This document shows positions 1-12,825 of a stretch of DNA of 64,000 bases, piece after piece. The translations under genes and the position numbers were made by a program. Numbering within the stretch: the stretch's first letter is position 1; each line of letters opens with the position of its first letter. Origin of the DNA: Canna indica (lineage: Eukaryota > Streptophyta > Magnoliopsida > Zingiberales > Cannaceae); NCBI GenBank assembly GCA_034359265.1, contig CP136892.1, positions 81,150,001 to 81,214,000 of the forward strand. Reading direction: 5' to 3'. The notes under the pieces are model-generated. The model did not search any database. It saw only the letters and a list, made by a program, of their open reading frames with translations, and was not told the DNA's origin.

Positions 1-1247
1 AGTAGATTTTTGTATCAAATGGCATTAAATAATATGAAGAGTATGGTGTAGAATCGCAGAAAAACTAATTTGCCACAGCTTGTTATTAAGAATAAAAAAA
101 CGTCTTCCCGGTGAAATAGACACTTTGAGATCATGTAAAATACATGGCATTATGTAGGTCAGTTACAGTTTCATGATCTGTAATAAATAGCAGAATTTCA
201 TTAGGCAATTTAAACAATCAACCCCCATGACGATTAACTATGATTTTCACTTTTTCTTGCTTAGGTTATAGGGTTTCAATTACTCTGAAATTTAATTCCC
301 TTATATATTTTTATTTCTAATGATATATGCAACCTGTCTGATATCGTTATTGCAAGAAGCCATAGTTCCAACTGCATGCTCTATGAAAAAAATCCAAGCT
401 AAGATAATTTGTCCTAATCTTCCTTTGTATCCAAGTTAAAGGTTGTTAATTTTTTTTGTTTTTTTACTAGGACAATTTGCAGAATTTTTCCACTTGTTAA
501 TCAATTTGGTAGGCATCCATTTATAAATATGTTGCCACTCGTCTACTGTTTTACTATGTTTCATTCATCCTTGCTTTTCTATTTTATGCTGGCAAACTTT
601 CTTTAAAGATCAAGTCAATTGGTAATTTGACACCATTTAACATTATTCACGTTTGCATCAGTACATATCACTCATTAATTTAATTTGATGTGATCTATTT
701 GCAACAAATATTATATACAGTCATATATTTGCTTACCATATTTTCTGTTGCATTTCTTTAAGTCAATCCATTATATTTCTCTGCCAATATGCAACATTGA
801 ACTTTGTAGTTTAGTAAAACAACTACTGTAATCATCATATTTCTTACGGATTTGAGCGATAGAGAACTTTAAGCCAGCCTAGGTTGCTAAGTTGATCAAA
901 GTTAGTGGCTCCATATATTTGTTTTTCCATGAGTCTTATTTTACAAAGTTGCTATGGCTTGACTCCCCCATTGATGCACAACTTTGGTTAAGATGTATAT
1001 CTTCTCTTGTTTAAAGTCTCTTCCTATTTTTGATATAATTGCATAAAAAATTTATGTGGTTATTTTTTGCATTTTATAATTACTAGTTATCTCAATGTTT
1101 GTTTTTTGGAAAAGTATACAATGAGGATATGAAACAATATGGCAAGTTGCTATTACAAAAAATGATTCTTGCTATTTGTGTTTGTATATAGTAGGCATGA
1201 TAAGGCTAAGTTGTGTTTATTGATAATGGTACACCTTTTTTGCTTAG
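1..1247. other. AT-rich stretch upstream of the first visible exon, probably intron
   Basis: No coding exon is visible here. The next exon (1248) begins in the middle of an OTU domain, and the exon with the catalytic Cys is not found in this stretch. It is most simply intron sequence of the deubiquitinase gene, whose 5' part lies outside the window. Confidence 0.55.
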
Positions 1248-4200
1248 GAAAGGGAGAGGGATCATTTCTCTCAGTTTGTAACTGAAGGTTTCACATCATA
1301 CTGTAAAAGGAAAAGGCGGGACAAGGTATTTGGTATTTTCTTCATATTGTTTTGATTAACTCTTCAAATATTTTGTTTTGTTATTACCTTATCCCTTGCA
1401 GATACATATATATATGTATTTTTAGTTATCATATTATACCACTACCAGATTAGAAAAAAAACTATTACCAGATTGTTTTGCAATTTTCTGTGGCATCAAG
1501 CCTAGCTATTTACAACCTCAGTTCTTCATCAGTCAGACTAGTTACATACAAAACAATGAAACATATTTGACAGATGGTGAGGATTTTTAGTAAAAATTCA
1601 TGATCAGATTAATCTTGTAACAGTGCATATGCCTGTTATGTATGCATAAAACCCTGTTATCAAAATGATTAATGGTGTGGTTTTTGGGGTGAACAAAAGT
1701 GATTTTCCTGAACTAATGCTTGATGCTCACAAGAAACATATTCTACAATGATCCCATTCAACCATTGTTTTCTTCATTTTGCTATAGATTTTATTAACTT
1801 TTGATAAATCAGATTGATTTGTAATTATATGTATTCTATCTTGAAGCAAAGTACAAGTTGTAGAGAAAAAGGTTACAATTAGTTGACATGGTCATCATTA
1901 GTTCCTTGCCAAAGCTAAGTTCTATCAACCTTGATGCTTTAAGATTGTACTTGGACATGAAAAGGGTGTTTTTGGTTTGCATTTACTTTTTTTTTATTTC
2001 CATGATAAAACATACCAGTTCTTATAAATATTAGTTGCAAATTATGATATGGGTAATTAGTTTTTATCATGGTCATCCATGAGGCTTTTCAAATGCAGTT
2101 CATTTGGCTTCTAGAAGTATTATTTGTTGACTTTCTTAGGTCTATGGAAACAACATTGAGATCCAGGCATTCGCTGAAATGTACAATCGCCCTATACATA
2201 TCTACTCCTATAGCACAGGTGACATGCCATTTGATGATTGTTTATTTGTTTATAGTCAAATTGCCATTAAATAGTTCTTAAATATCATTACTATGTGCAG
2301 AACCTATTAATATCTTTCAAGGGACTTATGTCACTGATACACCTCCAATCCGGTTAAGTTACCATCATGGTAATCATTACAACTCTTTGGTTGATCCACG
2401 TAGGATTACAGTTGGTGCTGGTCTCGGATTTAGTAGTCTCCGAGGGGTAAGTTCTTTACTTACAACTTTCCACCGTTCCACTTTATATTGACAACCATTT
2501 CCAAGAAATAATAGTTTCACCCTTTTTTTGATGTTCAAATAGAATCAAGGAATGAAAAGGTGGATTCTGCCCATGAATTTAGTCATAACTTCCTCTTATG
2601 ATTAATTTGGATTCCTTGTGTAATTTATTATAAAAAGGCAGTTTCTTCCCAGAAACTTGTCGTTCTTGTATTCATTCTCTAATTGTTACTTACTTTCCTT
2701 GTAGAGGAACATTGATAAGGATCAGGTGAAGGCTGTTATTAAAGCCCAGCAAGACCAGCAAATTGATAATGTAAGTAAGATTGCTGTATGCTCAATCAGA
2801 GTACTATTTTGTAACAAGTGTGTACCAGATTTTGCAAGTCACAGATAAACTGTTAGCAAACCTTAGGCATGATAAAACCTGTTTCTGTTTTTGCAACCTT
2901 GATAATGAGTGTGAACCAATCTGTTTCTGTTTTGCAGCCTTGATAATGAGTGTGCACCAGATTTTGTATAACATATGTGAAGACAATAGAACAATCTATT
3001 AGACAGTCTTTGAAAGTTTTTAGTATGTAAATGCCTGTCCGCTGTTGAGCTTTTTTAGTTTTATTCTTATTGAGGATCGGAGTTATTTTCTTACGAGATT
3101 TGATTCAAAACAAGCTGTTGGCTCAAAAAGTAAGTCATGAATTTTTTTCATTACTTTGCACTAGTGTATAGTTAGTTTAGTTAATGTCTTTCACAGGATA
3201 TGACACGACACGATCACTTATGCTGATGGTATCTTTATAATATGAGTCTATGAGGCTACAGTTAAAATTTCTGATTTCATATCATTATTCTCCTTAAAAA
3301 GTAGAAAACCTTTAGTAATGACACCTAAGTGGCCCATTGCATTTTGATAGAAAATGATTATTTCTGCATCTAAGATTCTCTTGTTTGGTATATGTATATG
3401 GAAAATATCCCAAAAAAAAATTAAGATTCACTTGTTCGTTTGACGGAAAAAATCCCATAATTGATATGAAAATTGTCAAAAGTAATATTGCCCAAAACAT
3501 TAATTTGTTTGGTGTCCAATATTAGTTCATTTTTTAAAAATAAATAGTGCAATTCAAAATAGAAAACACTAAAAACAATAAATAGTGAAATTTGGCACAT
3601 ACAAACAATATTATATACTCCCAATTTCTTGTTTAATAACAAAGAAAAAAAGTAGTGGTGATATTTAGTGGCAAACATATTTCTCAGTGCCGTCTCTGAG
3701 CGAGTAAAAAATTGGTAACTCTTTCCAACCAGTTCTAGCATCTTGATAACATATTATCCAGATTTGGGACCTTGGTGTTCTTTCATATCATAGATGCTAG
3801 CTGAATAACTTTATGATGACAGGCACTTATAGCTGAGGGGCGCTTTTACTCTGATCTGGAACTGACAGAGAAGGAAATTGAGAGGATGGTAATGGAGGCT
3901 TCACGTGCTGAATATCTGGCTAAGGAGAAGTTGAAGCAGTCTCCTCTGTTCAGAGAGTCTTCAACATCCAGGGCAGAGCCATCTTCTTCTGTGGCAAGTA
4001 AGTCCCCTCAGTATCTGAGCTCATCGAAAACTCACATTAACATTGCATTGTCTTTTTCATTTTCTATGATCAGCAACTGGGTCATCACGATCTATATCAG
4101 AAGCTGATAGCGAGAAGACGTTGTTGCCTGAGATGGTGCTCACCAGCAGTATGCAGGCGGTTCTTGCTATGGGTTTTGGTTACATGCAGGTCATGGAAGC

Positions 4201-4315
4201 GTATAGTATTTTTGGTGATGATGTGGATTCTATGATCTGCTACCTGCTGGAGATGGGAGGCAGTGGTGCTTCTCCTGCTGTTAGGAATAGACACAAAGGG
4301 AAAGCAGCAGAGTGA
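1248..4315 (+). CDS. OTLD1-like: OTU-domain deubiquitinase with C-terminal UBA domain (OTLD1/OTUD5-like), 3' six exons
   Basis: Exons 1248-1325, 2140-2218, 2301-2446, 2705-2770, 3823-3997 and 4074-4315 join in frame through GT-AG introns to give 261 residues. The first three exons encode the C-terminal half of an OTU cysteine protease fold, including EIQAFAEMYNRPIHIYS and the GNHYNSL motif with the expected catalytic His. The catalytic Cys motif (DGNCLF in the family) must lie upstream of the window. A charged linker follows (VKAVIKAQQDQ, KEIERMVMEA). The last exon carries a UBA-like domain (VLAMGFGYMQVMEAYSIF) and a basic tail. Family members cleave ubiquitin chains; Arabidopsis OTLD1 is linked to histone deubiquitination and gene repression. 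No stop or frameshift is seen, so this looks like a working gene. The family call is strong; the exact orthologue is inferred. Confidence 0.9.
2879..2962 (+). repeat. Short tandem duplication in a deubiquitinase intron
   Basis: Two adjacent copies of about 42 bp, each containing CTTGATAATGAGTGTG, lie in the intron between exons ending at 2770 and starting at 3823. The second copy ends a T-rich run with TTTTGCAG, a 3' splice-site-like string, but no coding sequence follows it. Confidence 0.7.
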
Positions 4316-4411
4316 ACCTCAGGAGCATTTGTAATGGGGCATTCAAATGGTTGGACTCATATGGACCACGAAAGCCTCTATGTTTAATTGTTACAGTGGT
4401 AGAATCGGTCC

Positions 4412-4417
4412 AATAAA
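4412..4417 (+). terminator. Poly(A) signal of the deubiquitinase gene
   Basis: AATAAA lies 97 bp after the stop codon, in the expected place for a plant 3' UTR signal. Confidence 0.5.
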
Positions 4418-4440
4418 ATGCTAATAGACTTTAGTTGCAT

Positions 4441-5520
4441 CTCACTTTCGTCCTTGTGTTAGCTGCGAACGTGCGTGAAATTTGTAACGTATTTGACAAT
4501 TCTAGAATTTGTAATAGTAGCACGAGGCGATAATATAATAGAATAAATTTTCACAAGGGTTCATAAGGTGAATAAAAAGATGGGCTTTTGCTTATTTACT
4601 CGTTCTCTGTTTCACTTGCGTCACAATAAAAGGGTTCTCTGTTTCTATTTTGTTCGCAGTTGTAGAACCTGGTTTCCATCAATTTAACTTCATATACTGT
4701 GTTCTAAATACTCGGAATTGCTTTGGTGATTTCATCCTTCAGTTGCAGTTATTGCCAATCAACATTTCATGTCCTTAGCAAGCGAAATTGTGACGGTAAA
4801 TCAAAATGTCAAGCACAATGGATAAAAAGATCTTCGAAATTTGATAATTTCTTAAGGAAGTTAAGGTTTTTTTAATATACAATTGGTTACTACTTCAGTG
4901 GTCCTGTTTCCGAAGACTTGCATTTATAAGAATTAGGATAAATTTAAATTGCACTTATCTCCTTTGCATAAAATTATATTGACATCCTCTTTATTTATCC
5001 AGGTGATACTCATCTCCCCTCCCCGGTAGCTAACAATGGAAATATGAAGTAGTAAGAGTTAAATGATATAAGAAAATTTTTGTCATTTAAAATAAATAAA
5101 AGTCGCAAATATTTTAAAATTATCATTAGTAAGCATGTGCACATGATACTCCACTAACAATTTTTGTTACTAGGAGATGTCTATGTAATCATTTACAAAA
5201 CTTAGGGGGTCACAAGACAAAGTTACATATAAAGAAAAAATCGATGTAATTTTACTAAACCTCGTGAGAGAGATTAATATAATTTATCCTAAGAATTATT
5301 GATACATTTTCATGAGTTTTATTAATATCGAAAAATAGGACCATTAAAGTCTGTTGCCAGATGGACTCAAATTAAATTTCGAATATTAGAGCTTATTTAA
5401 GTTTGAAGCTCTATTTGTAACCCAATTAGTTGTTTGATTACATTCGATAACAAAAAGAAAAGTGAAAAGTTACATTGTTATTGGCTTGAAGGTGTCGTGA
5501 AATAGGAAACACTCACAACA
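4441..5520. other. Intergenic AT-rich stretch
   Basis: No gene, RNA or clear repeat end was recognised between the deubiquitinase 3' end and the LINE remnant. Confidence 0.5.
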
Positions 5521-5611
5521 AGGATAATTGACGGGGGACTTCGACTACTTAACATACCTGCTCAAGACAAAGCGAGACTTGGAACCTGCGTTAGGAAGTT
5601 ATTGCAGAAAC

Positions 5612-6095
5612 TAGGGGCGAGAAAAATCCGAACCGACCCAAATAATCCGAAAAAAATTATCAGAAAATTCAATCCGGGTCAGGTTATTCGGGTAACTCGG
5701 GTCAGATCAGGTTCGAATTTTAGAAATTTCAACCCCTTATTCGGGTCGGGTGAAAACCTTGATATACCCGACCCGACCCGAAATGTAAGTTAAATACTTA
5801 TTTATGTATGTTATAGTTATAAAAGTTGATGTTGGTTTGGTGGTTAGAGGGTTAAAAGTGAAATCCAAAAGGTCTTGAGTTTAATTTGTATTAGGGTTAT
5901 ATTTTTAATACCACTTTTTACTTTTTTTTGGGTTATTCGGATTATTCGGGTTGGGCCCGATTTTTTTCGAGTTATTCGGGTTAGGCCCCGAATTCTTAAT
6001 CAGGTAGGGTCGGGTGGTGTAGGAGGCACTTTATTTGGGTTCAGGTTATTCGAGTCGGGTTGGGTCAAAATTGACTTGATCGATGCTCACCCCTA
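5612..6095. mobile_element. Small non-autonomous hAT-type element (MITE)
   Basis: It starts TAGGGGCGAG and ends CTCACCCCTA, an inverted terminal repeat with one mismatch over 10 bp. It is flanked by 8-bp target duplications GCAGAAAC (5604-5611) and GCACAAAC (6096-6103), 7 of 8 matching. The interior is about 480 bp rich in CGGGT/ACCCG runs and carries no transposase. The 8-bp duplication points to hAT. Confidence 0.75.
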
Positions 6096-6103
6096 GCACA
6101 AAC

Positions 6104-9100
6104 TAGAGGTGGCAATGGGCCGGGCCCGCCCATGGGTGGCATGGGACTCGGCCCGACCCTGGGCCATGCCTCACCCGACCCAAAGAATTTCGGGTCGGGT
6201 CGTACACGACCCGTCTGTGCCCAAGGGGCGGGTTGGGCTCAGCCCCTTGGGCACGTGGGCTCGGGCACGGCCCATGGGCGTCCCGTGCAGCACGGCATGG
6301 CACGTGCATCGTGCTAGCCTGAGCACGGCACGGGGGCCGAGCACGACACGCGCACTGTGTTGGTCTGAGCACGCCGCCCTACTTCTGGCCTGGCCAAACC
6401 TAGGTCTGGCGCGTTAGCCTGGGTCTGAAGTGCGCCACACCTGGTCAGATCCAATCACCCAGGTCGACGTGTGCCCAACCTAGGTTTGACGCGTGCTAGG
6501 CTTGCCCAAACCTAGGTCTAGCACGCCGACGTGAGTCTGGCGCGCATCAGACCTAGGCTTGGCGCGCGCTAAACCTGGATATTTTGAAAAAAGAAAAAGA
6601 AAAAAATATTATTTATTATTCTAAAGAATCACTTATAAATACCCCCAATTTCTTCATTTTTTCTATCAACATTCTCATCTACAAACTTTTTCTCCCAACT
6701 CTTTCCTCCAACAATTTAATCTCCAAAGTTTCTTTGGCTCTCTCTAATCTCTATTAAATTTCTTCAAGTTCATCAAAGATTCAAGGTTGTTATCTATTTT
6801 TTTCTCAATCTCTTAATTAAGTTCTTTCATTAATTAGTATAATATTTATAATTTTTTCTTTTTAATTTTTACTAATGATGGATAGAGATATTTCATGTTC
6901 TTCTCTATAAGTTGGATCAAATACATTAAGAGAAATGTTTCATACCACTTAACAAAACGAAGACGTAGGAAGTCCATTTATTAATTTTTATCCATCAAGT
7001 AGAAAAAAAAGTGTGGTATAAAAATATTTTGAGAAAATTATTGAAACTGATAGCACCATAACAACATCCCGATGCAAAAAATATAAACAATTCTTTCAGC
7101 TTCAACAACAGAAGGAACCAGTAATCTTTTACATCACATAAGGTGTCATGACACTAAGGTTATACAAGATCATCAAATTCTTAATTTAACTTCTTCTAGT
7201 TTAACAACTTTTTCGTACACTCATGATTTTCAACGTCGAGAACTTGCAAAATTAATTGTTCAAAGTGAATCTCCTTTTAGTTTTGATGATCAACCAAGAT
7301 TTTCTACTTGGATTCAAAATACTTTACAATCAAAATATAAAAAAATTAATCAAAATACAATGAAAAGTGATGCTTTAAAATTATTATTTATATATAGAGA
7401 AAATATAATAAATAGTTTTTAAAATAATAAATCGAAAATTTCTTTAACACCTGATGCTAATTTGGTCTAGCCAACGTACCACTAATTCTTACATTTGTGT
7501 TACTGCACACTAGATTGATGAAAGTTTTATTTTGCAAAAAAGAATAAATAGTTTTAAATTTTTTGAATATCCACACACTTCTGATATTAGATTTGTAACA
7601 TCTTTCTATAACATAAATGATAAAAAACTTCGATTAGTTTTGATAATGCTAGTAATAATGATGCTGCTATTCCTCCCCTTATATAATTATTTAAGCCAGT
7701 ATTAGAAGGTGAATTATTTCATGTTCGTTGTGTTTGTCATGTTCTTAATTTATGTGTACAAGATGGTTTAAAATTAGTAAATATACATGTAGAAAAAATA
7801 AAAGATGTTATTAGATATATACATTCTTCATAAGTAAGAACACAAGAATTTAAAAAATTATGTCAATTTTTTAATAAAGAATTTAAAAATTTTAATGGTG
7901 ATGTTATTACTAGATGAAATTCAACATATCATATGCTTAAGTCTACTACAAAAGATAAATAGATACTTACAATTTTTTACAATGAAAATATGACTGGTGA
8001 TACAATTAATGATAATGATTGATCAATTGTTGGGCATATTACTCAAAATTTAGAACTTTTTAATAAAGCTATCGAACAACTTTCGGGTGTTTATTATCCT
8101 ACACGTAATTTAACTCTTTCCTATATAGTTTGTATTAATGAAATATATTTTTTACATAGACATCATTCCTTATTTGCACAAATTATTTCTTTATGGAAAG
8201 TAAATTTAAAAAGTATTGGTCAGATATACCTAGTTTATTTTATTTAGCAATATGTTTAGAACCTAGAATAATTTAAATATGTTGTTGGATGATTATTATA
8301 AAAATATGAAATTAGATAATGTTGAAGAAAAAAAATCTAGAATTTTGAATTTATAATTATCTATGTTTGTATTTTATGCTTCAAAATTTGGTGATACAAT
8401 TACAAATAAATCAACATCTACCTCTTCTAGATTAGGTTTTGATAGTGAAAATAGTATTAATTCTAGATCATAATCATTTAGAAGAAATAGAGAATAATGA
8501 GATTTTAACATGCTGAAAAAACATGAAAATGTTTATCTTATTCTTTCCATCATGACACGTGATATACTAACTGTTCTTGTGTCTACAGTAGCCTCCGAGT
8601 CTTATTTTAGTGCAGGAAATAGAATTCTTGATAAAAGAAGGTCGAATGAGTGCATAAATAGTTGAAATGTGCATTTGCTTAAAAGACTGATTGAATTCTG
8701 AAGATAGATTACAAGATAAAGAAGGACGCGATACTTCATCATTGAGAGAGAAGGAAGCTCAAACAAGCGAAGCTGGTGCTGCTAGTCCAAGTACAAGTTA
8801 AATCTACGAACTACAAGTGAATAAAAATGTAAAAAGAACTACGTATACCTGATCATTCTATTATTTATCATCGGGGAGTATAAGTTAAATATATGGTTAT
8901 TAATTAAGACATTAAATTATAGAAGGTACGTAGGCAACTTTTTAAAGTGCAATCTATTATAATATTAAAAAAACATATTATCAATTTATGATTATTTTTG
9001 TATTTGAGATTTATAAAAATTTCATTTATAAAAATTTAACTATAATTTTAAAAAATTTCAAATCTTTTTATTAATATGTGGTTACTTTACTTAGTAAAAA

Positions 9101-9390
9101 ATGTATAAACAAAATCGATAATAAAGCTCAACGCAATGGTTAGTTTCTCACAAAAAAAATCTAAGGTCGGCGGTTCAAATCTCATCATTGGCCATAATAA
9201 ATCCTAGTTTGTTTTTAATATTTCGGGCCGGCCCGAGCCCAGCCCAAGCCCGAAGGAACGAGCTCAGGCCTGGGCTGGGCCTAGCCTTTGAGCAGCCGTG
9301 TGCCAGGCACGACCTGAGTAGTGGTCGGAACATGCATGGTACAATCCATAGGTCAATGGGCTTGCCGGGCATGACCCATTGCCACCTCTA
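6104..9390 (+). mobile_element. Decayed hAT transposon (hAT-1)
   Basis: The left end TAGAGGTGGCAATGGG and the right end (reverse complement TAGAGGTGGCAATGGG) are inverted repeats. Subterminal regions at both ends are GC-rich with GGGCCGGGC-type runs. The 8-bp flanks are GCACAAAC on the left and GTGGAAAC on the right (5 of 8), a degraded target duplication. The interior carries a broken hAT transposase. The same family, better kept, is at 42458-44880. Confidence 0.8.
7141..8812 (+). pseudogene. hAT transposase pseudogene of hAT-1
   Basis: Fragments in all three forward frames match the hAT-2 transposase in order: TTNSYICVTAH, then TSFYNINDKK, then the FHVRC-type region, then the C-terminal dimerisation segment at about 8586-8650 (STVASESYFSAGNRILD). 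Many stops and indels are present. The conserved RWNST motif reads Arg-stop-Asn-Ser-Thr, with TGA at 7915-7917 exactly as in hAT-2. It cannot make a working protein. Confidence 0.8.
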
Positions 9391-9505
9391 GTGGAAACAA
9401 GACATTATTTGGGTTGACCTCTTACTATCCTTGTACTCGACAATTAAACTATCAAGATTCAACTTGTCCAATATTTGGAAAGGTATCCTTAAGTACAAGG
9501 ATGTT

Positions 9506-9997
9506 TAGGGTTGTTCATGGGTTGGGTTGGGTTTGAAGAAAAAATCGACCTGACCCAACCAACAAGCAACCAGGTTGGGACATGTGGATTTTGGAAGTAA
9601 ATTTTTTTGAACCCGATTCGACCTGACCCACTCGAAAATGGATCAGGTAGGGTAGTCGGGTTACCTAGTAAAAAATAAAATATAAATGATTTTTTTTTTA
9701 AAAAAAACTTTTCGTCTTCTCAGGAAGTAACGTCCCGCGTGGACGCTCCTTCTTGGGAAGTCGTGGCTTGCATGGCCGCTGCTTCTCGAGAAGACGCGGG
9801 TCCGAATTTGTTTAATTAAATTTTCAATATATTTTTTAGAAAATAATAAAAATACAATTAATCGAGTAATCGGGTTTCAAGGTTTGAAACCCGAGACCCG
9901 ACCCGATTATAGTCGAGTTTGGAAAAACTGAACCCGACCCGGCCCGATTTCCTGACCCGACCCTGCTCGATTAGCTCGGGTCAGGTTGGATTCTCAG
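9506..9997. repeat. CGGGT/ACCCG-rich insertion in LINE-a
   Basis: This interrupts the LINE reading. It begins near TTAGGGTTGTTCATGGG, has ACCCGACCCG-type repeats towards its right side, and has an AT-rich centre. It resembles the subterminal DNA of hAT-type MITEs, but the terminal repeats and target duplication are too degraded to fix its ends. Confidence 0.45.
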
Positions 9998-10383
9998 GTT
10001 CAAGATTTTGCTGCTTTTTCGAGTGGGATCAAGACATGCTAAGCGACTTTGACTCGATCCTTGGCTTGGAGGTATTACTCTAGCTGATAAATATCCGAAG
10101 CTATTTTCCCTTGCCACCTCCTCGACTGCCCTTATTAGCGATGTGAAGGAAGTCAATTCACAAGGCGATATAATGGAATGGAATATTGCCTTCTCTGATT
10201 ACGCTTCGTCATCTCGTATTGCCAGTTTGGCCATGGATCTCGACCCTCTCCTTTTCTGAAGCGGCGATGACCATGTAGTCTGGAAATGGAGCTCGAGTGG
10301 GTGCCACTCTACCGAATCATCTTATAGCATACTCACCATGTAGTTTGACAAAGATTAACCATCAGTTTAATGTATGCAGCGAA

Positions 10384-10649
10384 TGTTAAAATGTATCAGA
10401 GATGCATCAGCTTCATCCAAAGTACTATTCCCATAACAGCCAATCCTATGTTTCATGAGAGGACAAAATATTTGAAAATAAACTATTATTTTGTGAGGAA
10501 AAAATATCAACAAAGATTAATGAAACCAGCTTATAATCCAGGAAGAAATTAGCCAGCAGACATCTTCACTAAACCTCTGTCAAATCAGCAATACCAGCAT
10601 ATATTATCCAAGTTGGGCTTAGAGAATCCTTTCTCCATTGAGGGGGGAC
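10384..10649 (+). mobile_element. 3' tail of an upstream tandem copia copy
   Basis: The first 31 bp (10384-10414) match the start of the copia LTR with two differences. They join directly to the end of the copia RNase H region (MFHERTKY, then PADIFTKPLS) and its polypurine tract (about 10641-10648). The next full LTR starts at 10650. So an LTR start, a stub of internal 3' sequence and a second LTR sit in tandem. Confidence 0.72.
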
Positions 10650-11028
10650 TATTAAAGTGTATCAGAGATGCATCAGCTTCACAATGCAATCAACTTCAAT
10701 TTAGTTAAAGTTTCAGTTTAATTAGTTGCTTATGGTAGCAATAAATTCACTGTCAATTGCATTAGAGTTTTCATTACTTTTCATTCTATTCTTATCTTCA
10801 TGTAATTTCCTGTTTCGTGTAAGCTATGGTACAGTTAAATTGTATAATTAATGACTTGTACCATAAAAGGGAATTTTAGTCTTTTTCCTACGGGTATAAG
10901 CTGAGGATAAATAGCTCAGCTAAGTGTACTTTTGACTTTGATGAGTCTTTTATCAAATTAATTCAAATCCTCATTAATTCCCCCCATTTTGCTCACTGCT
11001 GCAATGATGAAGTTGTCGAAGTTCTTCA
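10650..11028 (+). repeat. 5' LTR of the copia element
   Basis: It begins TATTAAAGTG (TGTTAAAGTG in the 3' copy) and runs to just before the primer site at 11032. It contains the shared block ending GGATAAATAGCTCAGCT. The first G of the usual TG start is mutated to A. Confidence 0.8.
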
Positions 11029-11031
11029 ATA

Positions 11032-11043
11032 TGGTATCAGACC
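11032..11043 (+). promoter_or_regulatory. Primer binding site of the copia element
   Basis: TGGTATCAGACC lies a few bases after the LTR end. TGGTATCAGAGC, complementary to initiator methionine tRNA, is the usual copia primer site, so one or two bases differ. Confidence 0.65.
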
Positions 11044-11172
11044 AGAGCGATTGAGGGTGCAGAAGAAATCCATTCATGGAACTAGAAATCAATCGTGATA
11101 TGAATTCGGGAAGCCAGTTTCGATCGGATGGCAAGAAATTAGAGAGGATCAGCGGCGAGATCACAGATCGTG

Positions 11173-12825
11173 ATGGGCGATTCCACGAACAACACCGAAG
11201 AGGAATCATCTACTGAGGTTAGTCAATTCGAGGACAATCCATTCACATTACAGGGGAATGATAACCCTGGAATGATATTGGTGTCGGTACAACTGAAAGG
11301 GCATGAGAACTATTTGTCGTGGAGGCATGCGATGATGATCGCATTGTCGGCGAAGAACAAAATTGGATTTGTAAACGGTTCATTGAAATGCCAGAAGAGA
11401 CAAATTCAAAGTTCAGAATATGGAGGAGGTGTGATGACATGGTAAGATCGTGGATCTTGCAGTCAATCTCCCCCGAGTTGAATCCTAGTGTAATGTACTC
11501 GAAGACAACCACTGAAATGTGGACTGACCTAGAGGACAGATTTGGAACGAGCAATGAGCCGCAGATATTCAAAATTCAAACCCTAATTTACACCACACGA
11601 CAGGGAAGTATGAGGATAGTTGAATATTACAAGAAGCTGAAATGTTTGTGGGATGAACCAGATGCAATTGATGCAAGTGCACAATGTAATTGTAAAGCCA
11701 GAAATAGGTTGAGATAATTTCTCATGGGCCTAAATGAGAACTTTGTCACTGTGAGAGGTCAATTGTTATTAATGAAACCATTACCGAACATAAATCAGGC
11801 ATATTCTATGTTAGAGCAAGAAGAATCTCAAAGATTCATGAGGTTGAATTCAGGCACAAACTCAGAAAGTATTGCTCTAAACATCATGACACAAGACAAC
11901 AACTCAGCAAGGTTCAACAAGAACATAAATCAATCACGGAATTATCAATCACAAGGATACAACAGAAAGTTTTGTGATCATTGTCAAAGGTCATGCCACG
12001 ATCGAGACAATTGTTATAGAATCCATGGCTTTCCACCTGACCATAAATGGTACAAAGGCAAACAAAAAATAGGGAAACAAGCTATGAATGAGAAACAAAT
12101 TAACATTGTGAAGTCTACATTTGATGAGCTCAAGAGTGAAGGAAGCACTACCACATACAAAGAAAATGTGAACATGAACCTAACTGAAGAACAAATTAAT
12201 GTCCCGCGCAACATTTTTGGAGGAAAACAAAGTGAGAATCATATGGTGAACATGGCAGGTAATATGTTTTGTTCTACTGCATATATTTTACTTGTTAATT
12301 GGATATTGGACAGTGGAACCACTGATCACGTAGCTTCCACAAACATTGACTTAGACAACTTAACCCAAACACCTCACATTCAAAACATATCCCTACCAAA
12401 TGGAACCTCAACTTCAATTTCAGCCATAGGAACAACATATGTTAACTGAAACATATAGCTTACCAAAACTTTGGCAGTACCTTCATTTAAATTCAACCTA
12501 ATATCAATTTGTAAACTTACCAAAGAGCTAAATTGTTATGTCACCTTTAATCCTGATAACTTTGTCATTTAGGACCTTGTCACGAAGAGGACTCTTGGGA
12601 ATAGTAGAGAGGAAAATAGGTTATACATGTTGAGTAGAGCTTCACAAGTTATCAATCACAAACTAATAACATCTCAAGTTTTTTCAGCTACTTTAGATTC
12701 ATCTACACTTTGGCATTTAAGGCTAGGGCATGTCTTTTAAAAGAATGAGATTGATAGCAAGTAGAATACCTGAATTGAATAAAGATGTATCTTTTTCTGC
12801 AATGTAGGCCCTTTAGCCAAACATT
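11173..12825 (+). pseudogene. copia gag and protease, start of integrase (broken)
   Basis: Starting at ATG 11173 the gag begins MGDSTNNTEEESS and has the copia gag pattern (NPGMILVSVQLKGHENYLSW, then IGFVNGSL). A frame change near 11380 and a stop at 11715-11717 break it. A CCHC-type knuckle follows (CDHCQRSCHDRDNC, about 11974-12015). The protease active site reads WILDSGTTDHVAS near 12300. After a stop at about 12447 the GAG-pre-integrase segment (LWHLRLGH) is visible before the CACTA-2 insertion at 12826. Confidence 0.82.

Larger units (their letters stand above)
5521..10370 (+). mobile_element. LINE ORF2 remnant (LINE-a), split by three insertions
   Basis: Three pieces at 5521-5611, 9391-9505 and about 9998-10370 read on as one LINE reverse-transcriptase C-terminal region once the insertions are removed. 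Piece 1 reads IIDGGLRLLNIPAQDKARLG, piece 2 reads QDIIWVDLLLSLYSTIKLS, piece 3 reads ADKYPKLFSLATSS. The better-kept LINE at 40.4-41.4 kb has the same order: GGLGVLDLRDHN, then DLLWVCLLNCLYGD, then LADKYPELYFHAL. Several stops and frame breaks are present, so it is dead. The copia element is inserted at its 3' side. Confidence 0.72.

Noticed and set aside
6103..6417. Overlapping open frames on both strands in GC-rich DNA near 6.1-6.4 kb
   Set aside because: They are made of repeated GGGCCGGG/ACCCG hAT subterminal sequence and have no protein-like pattern.
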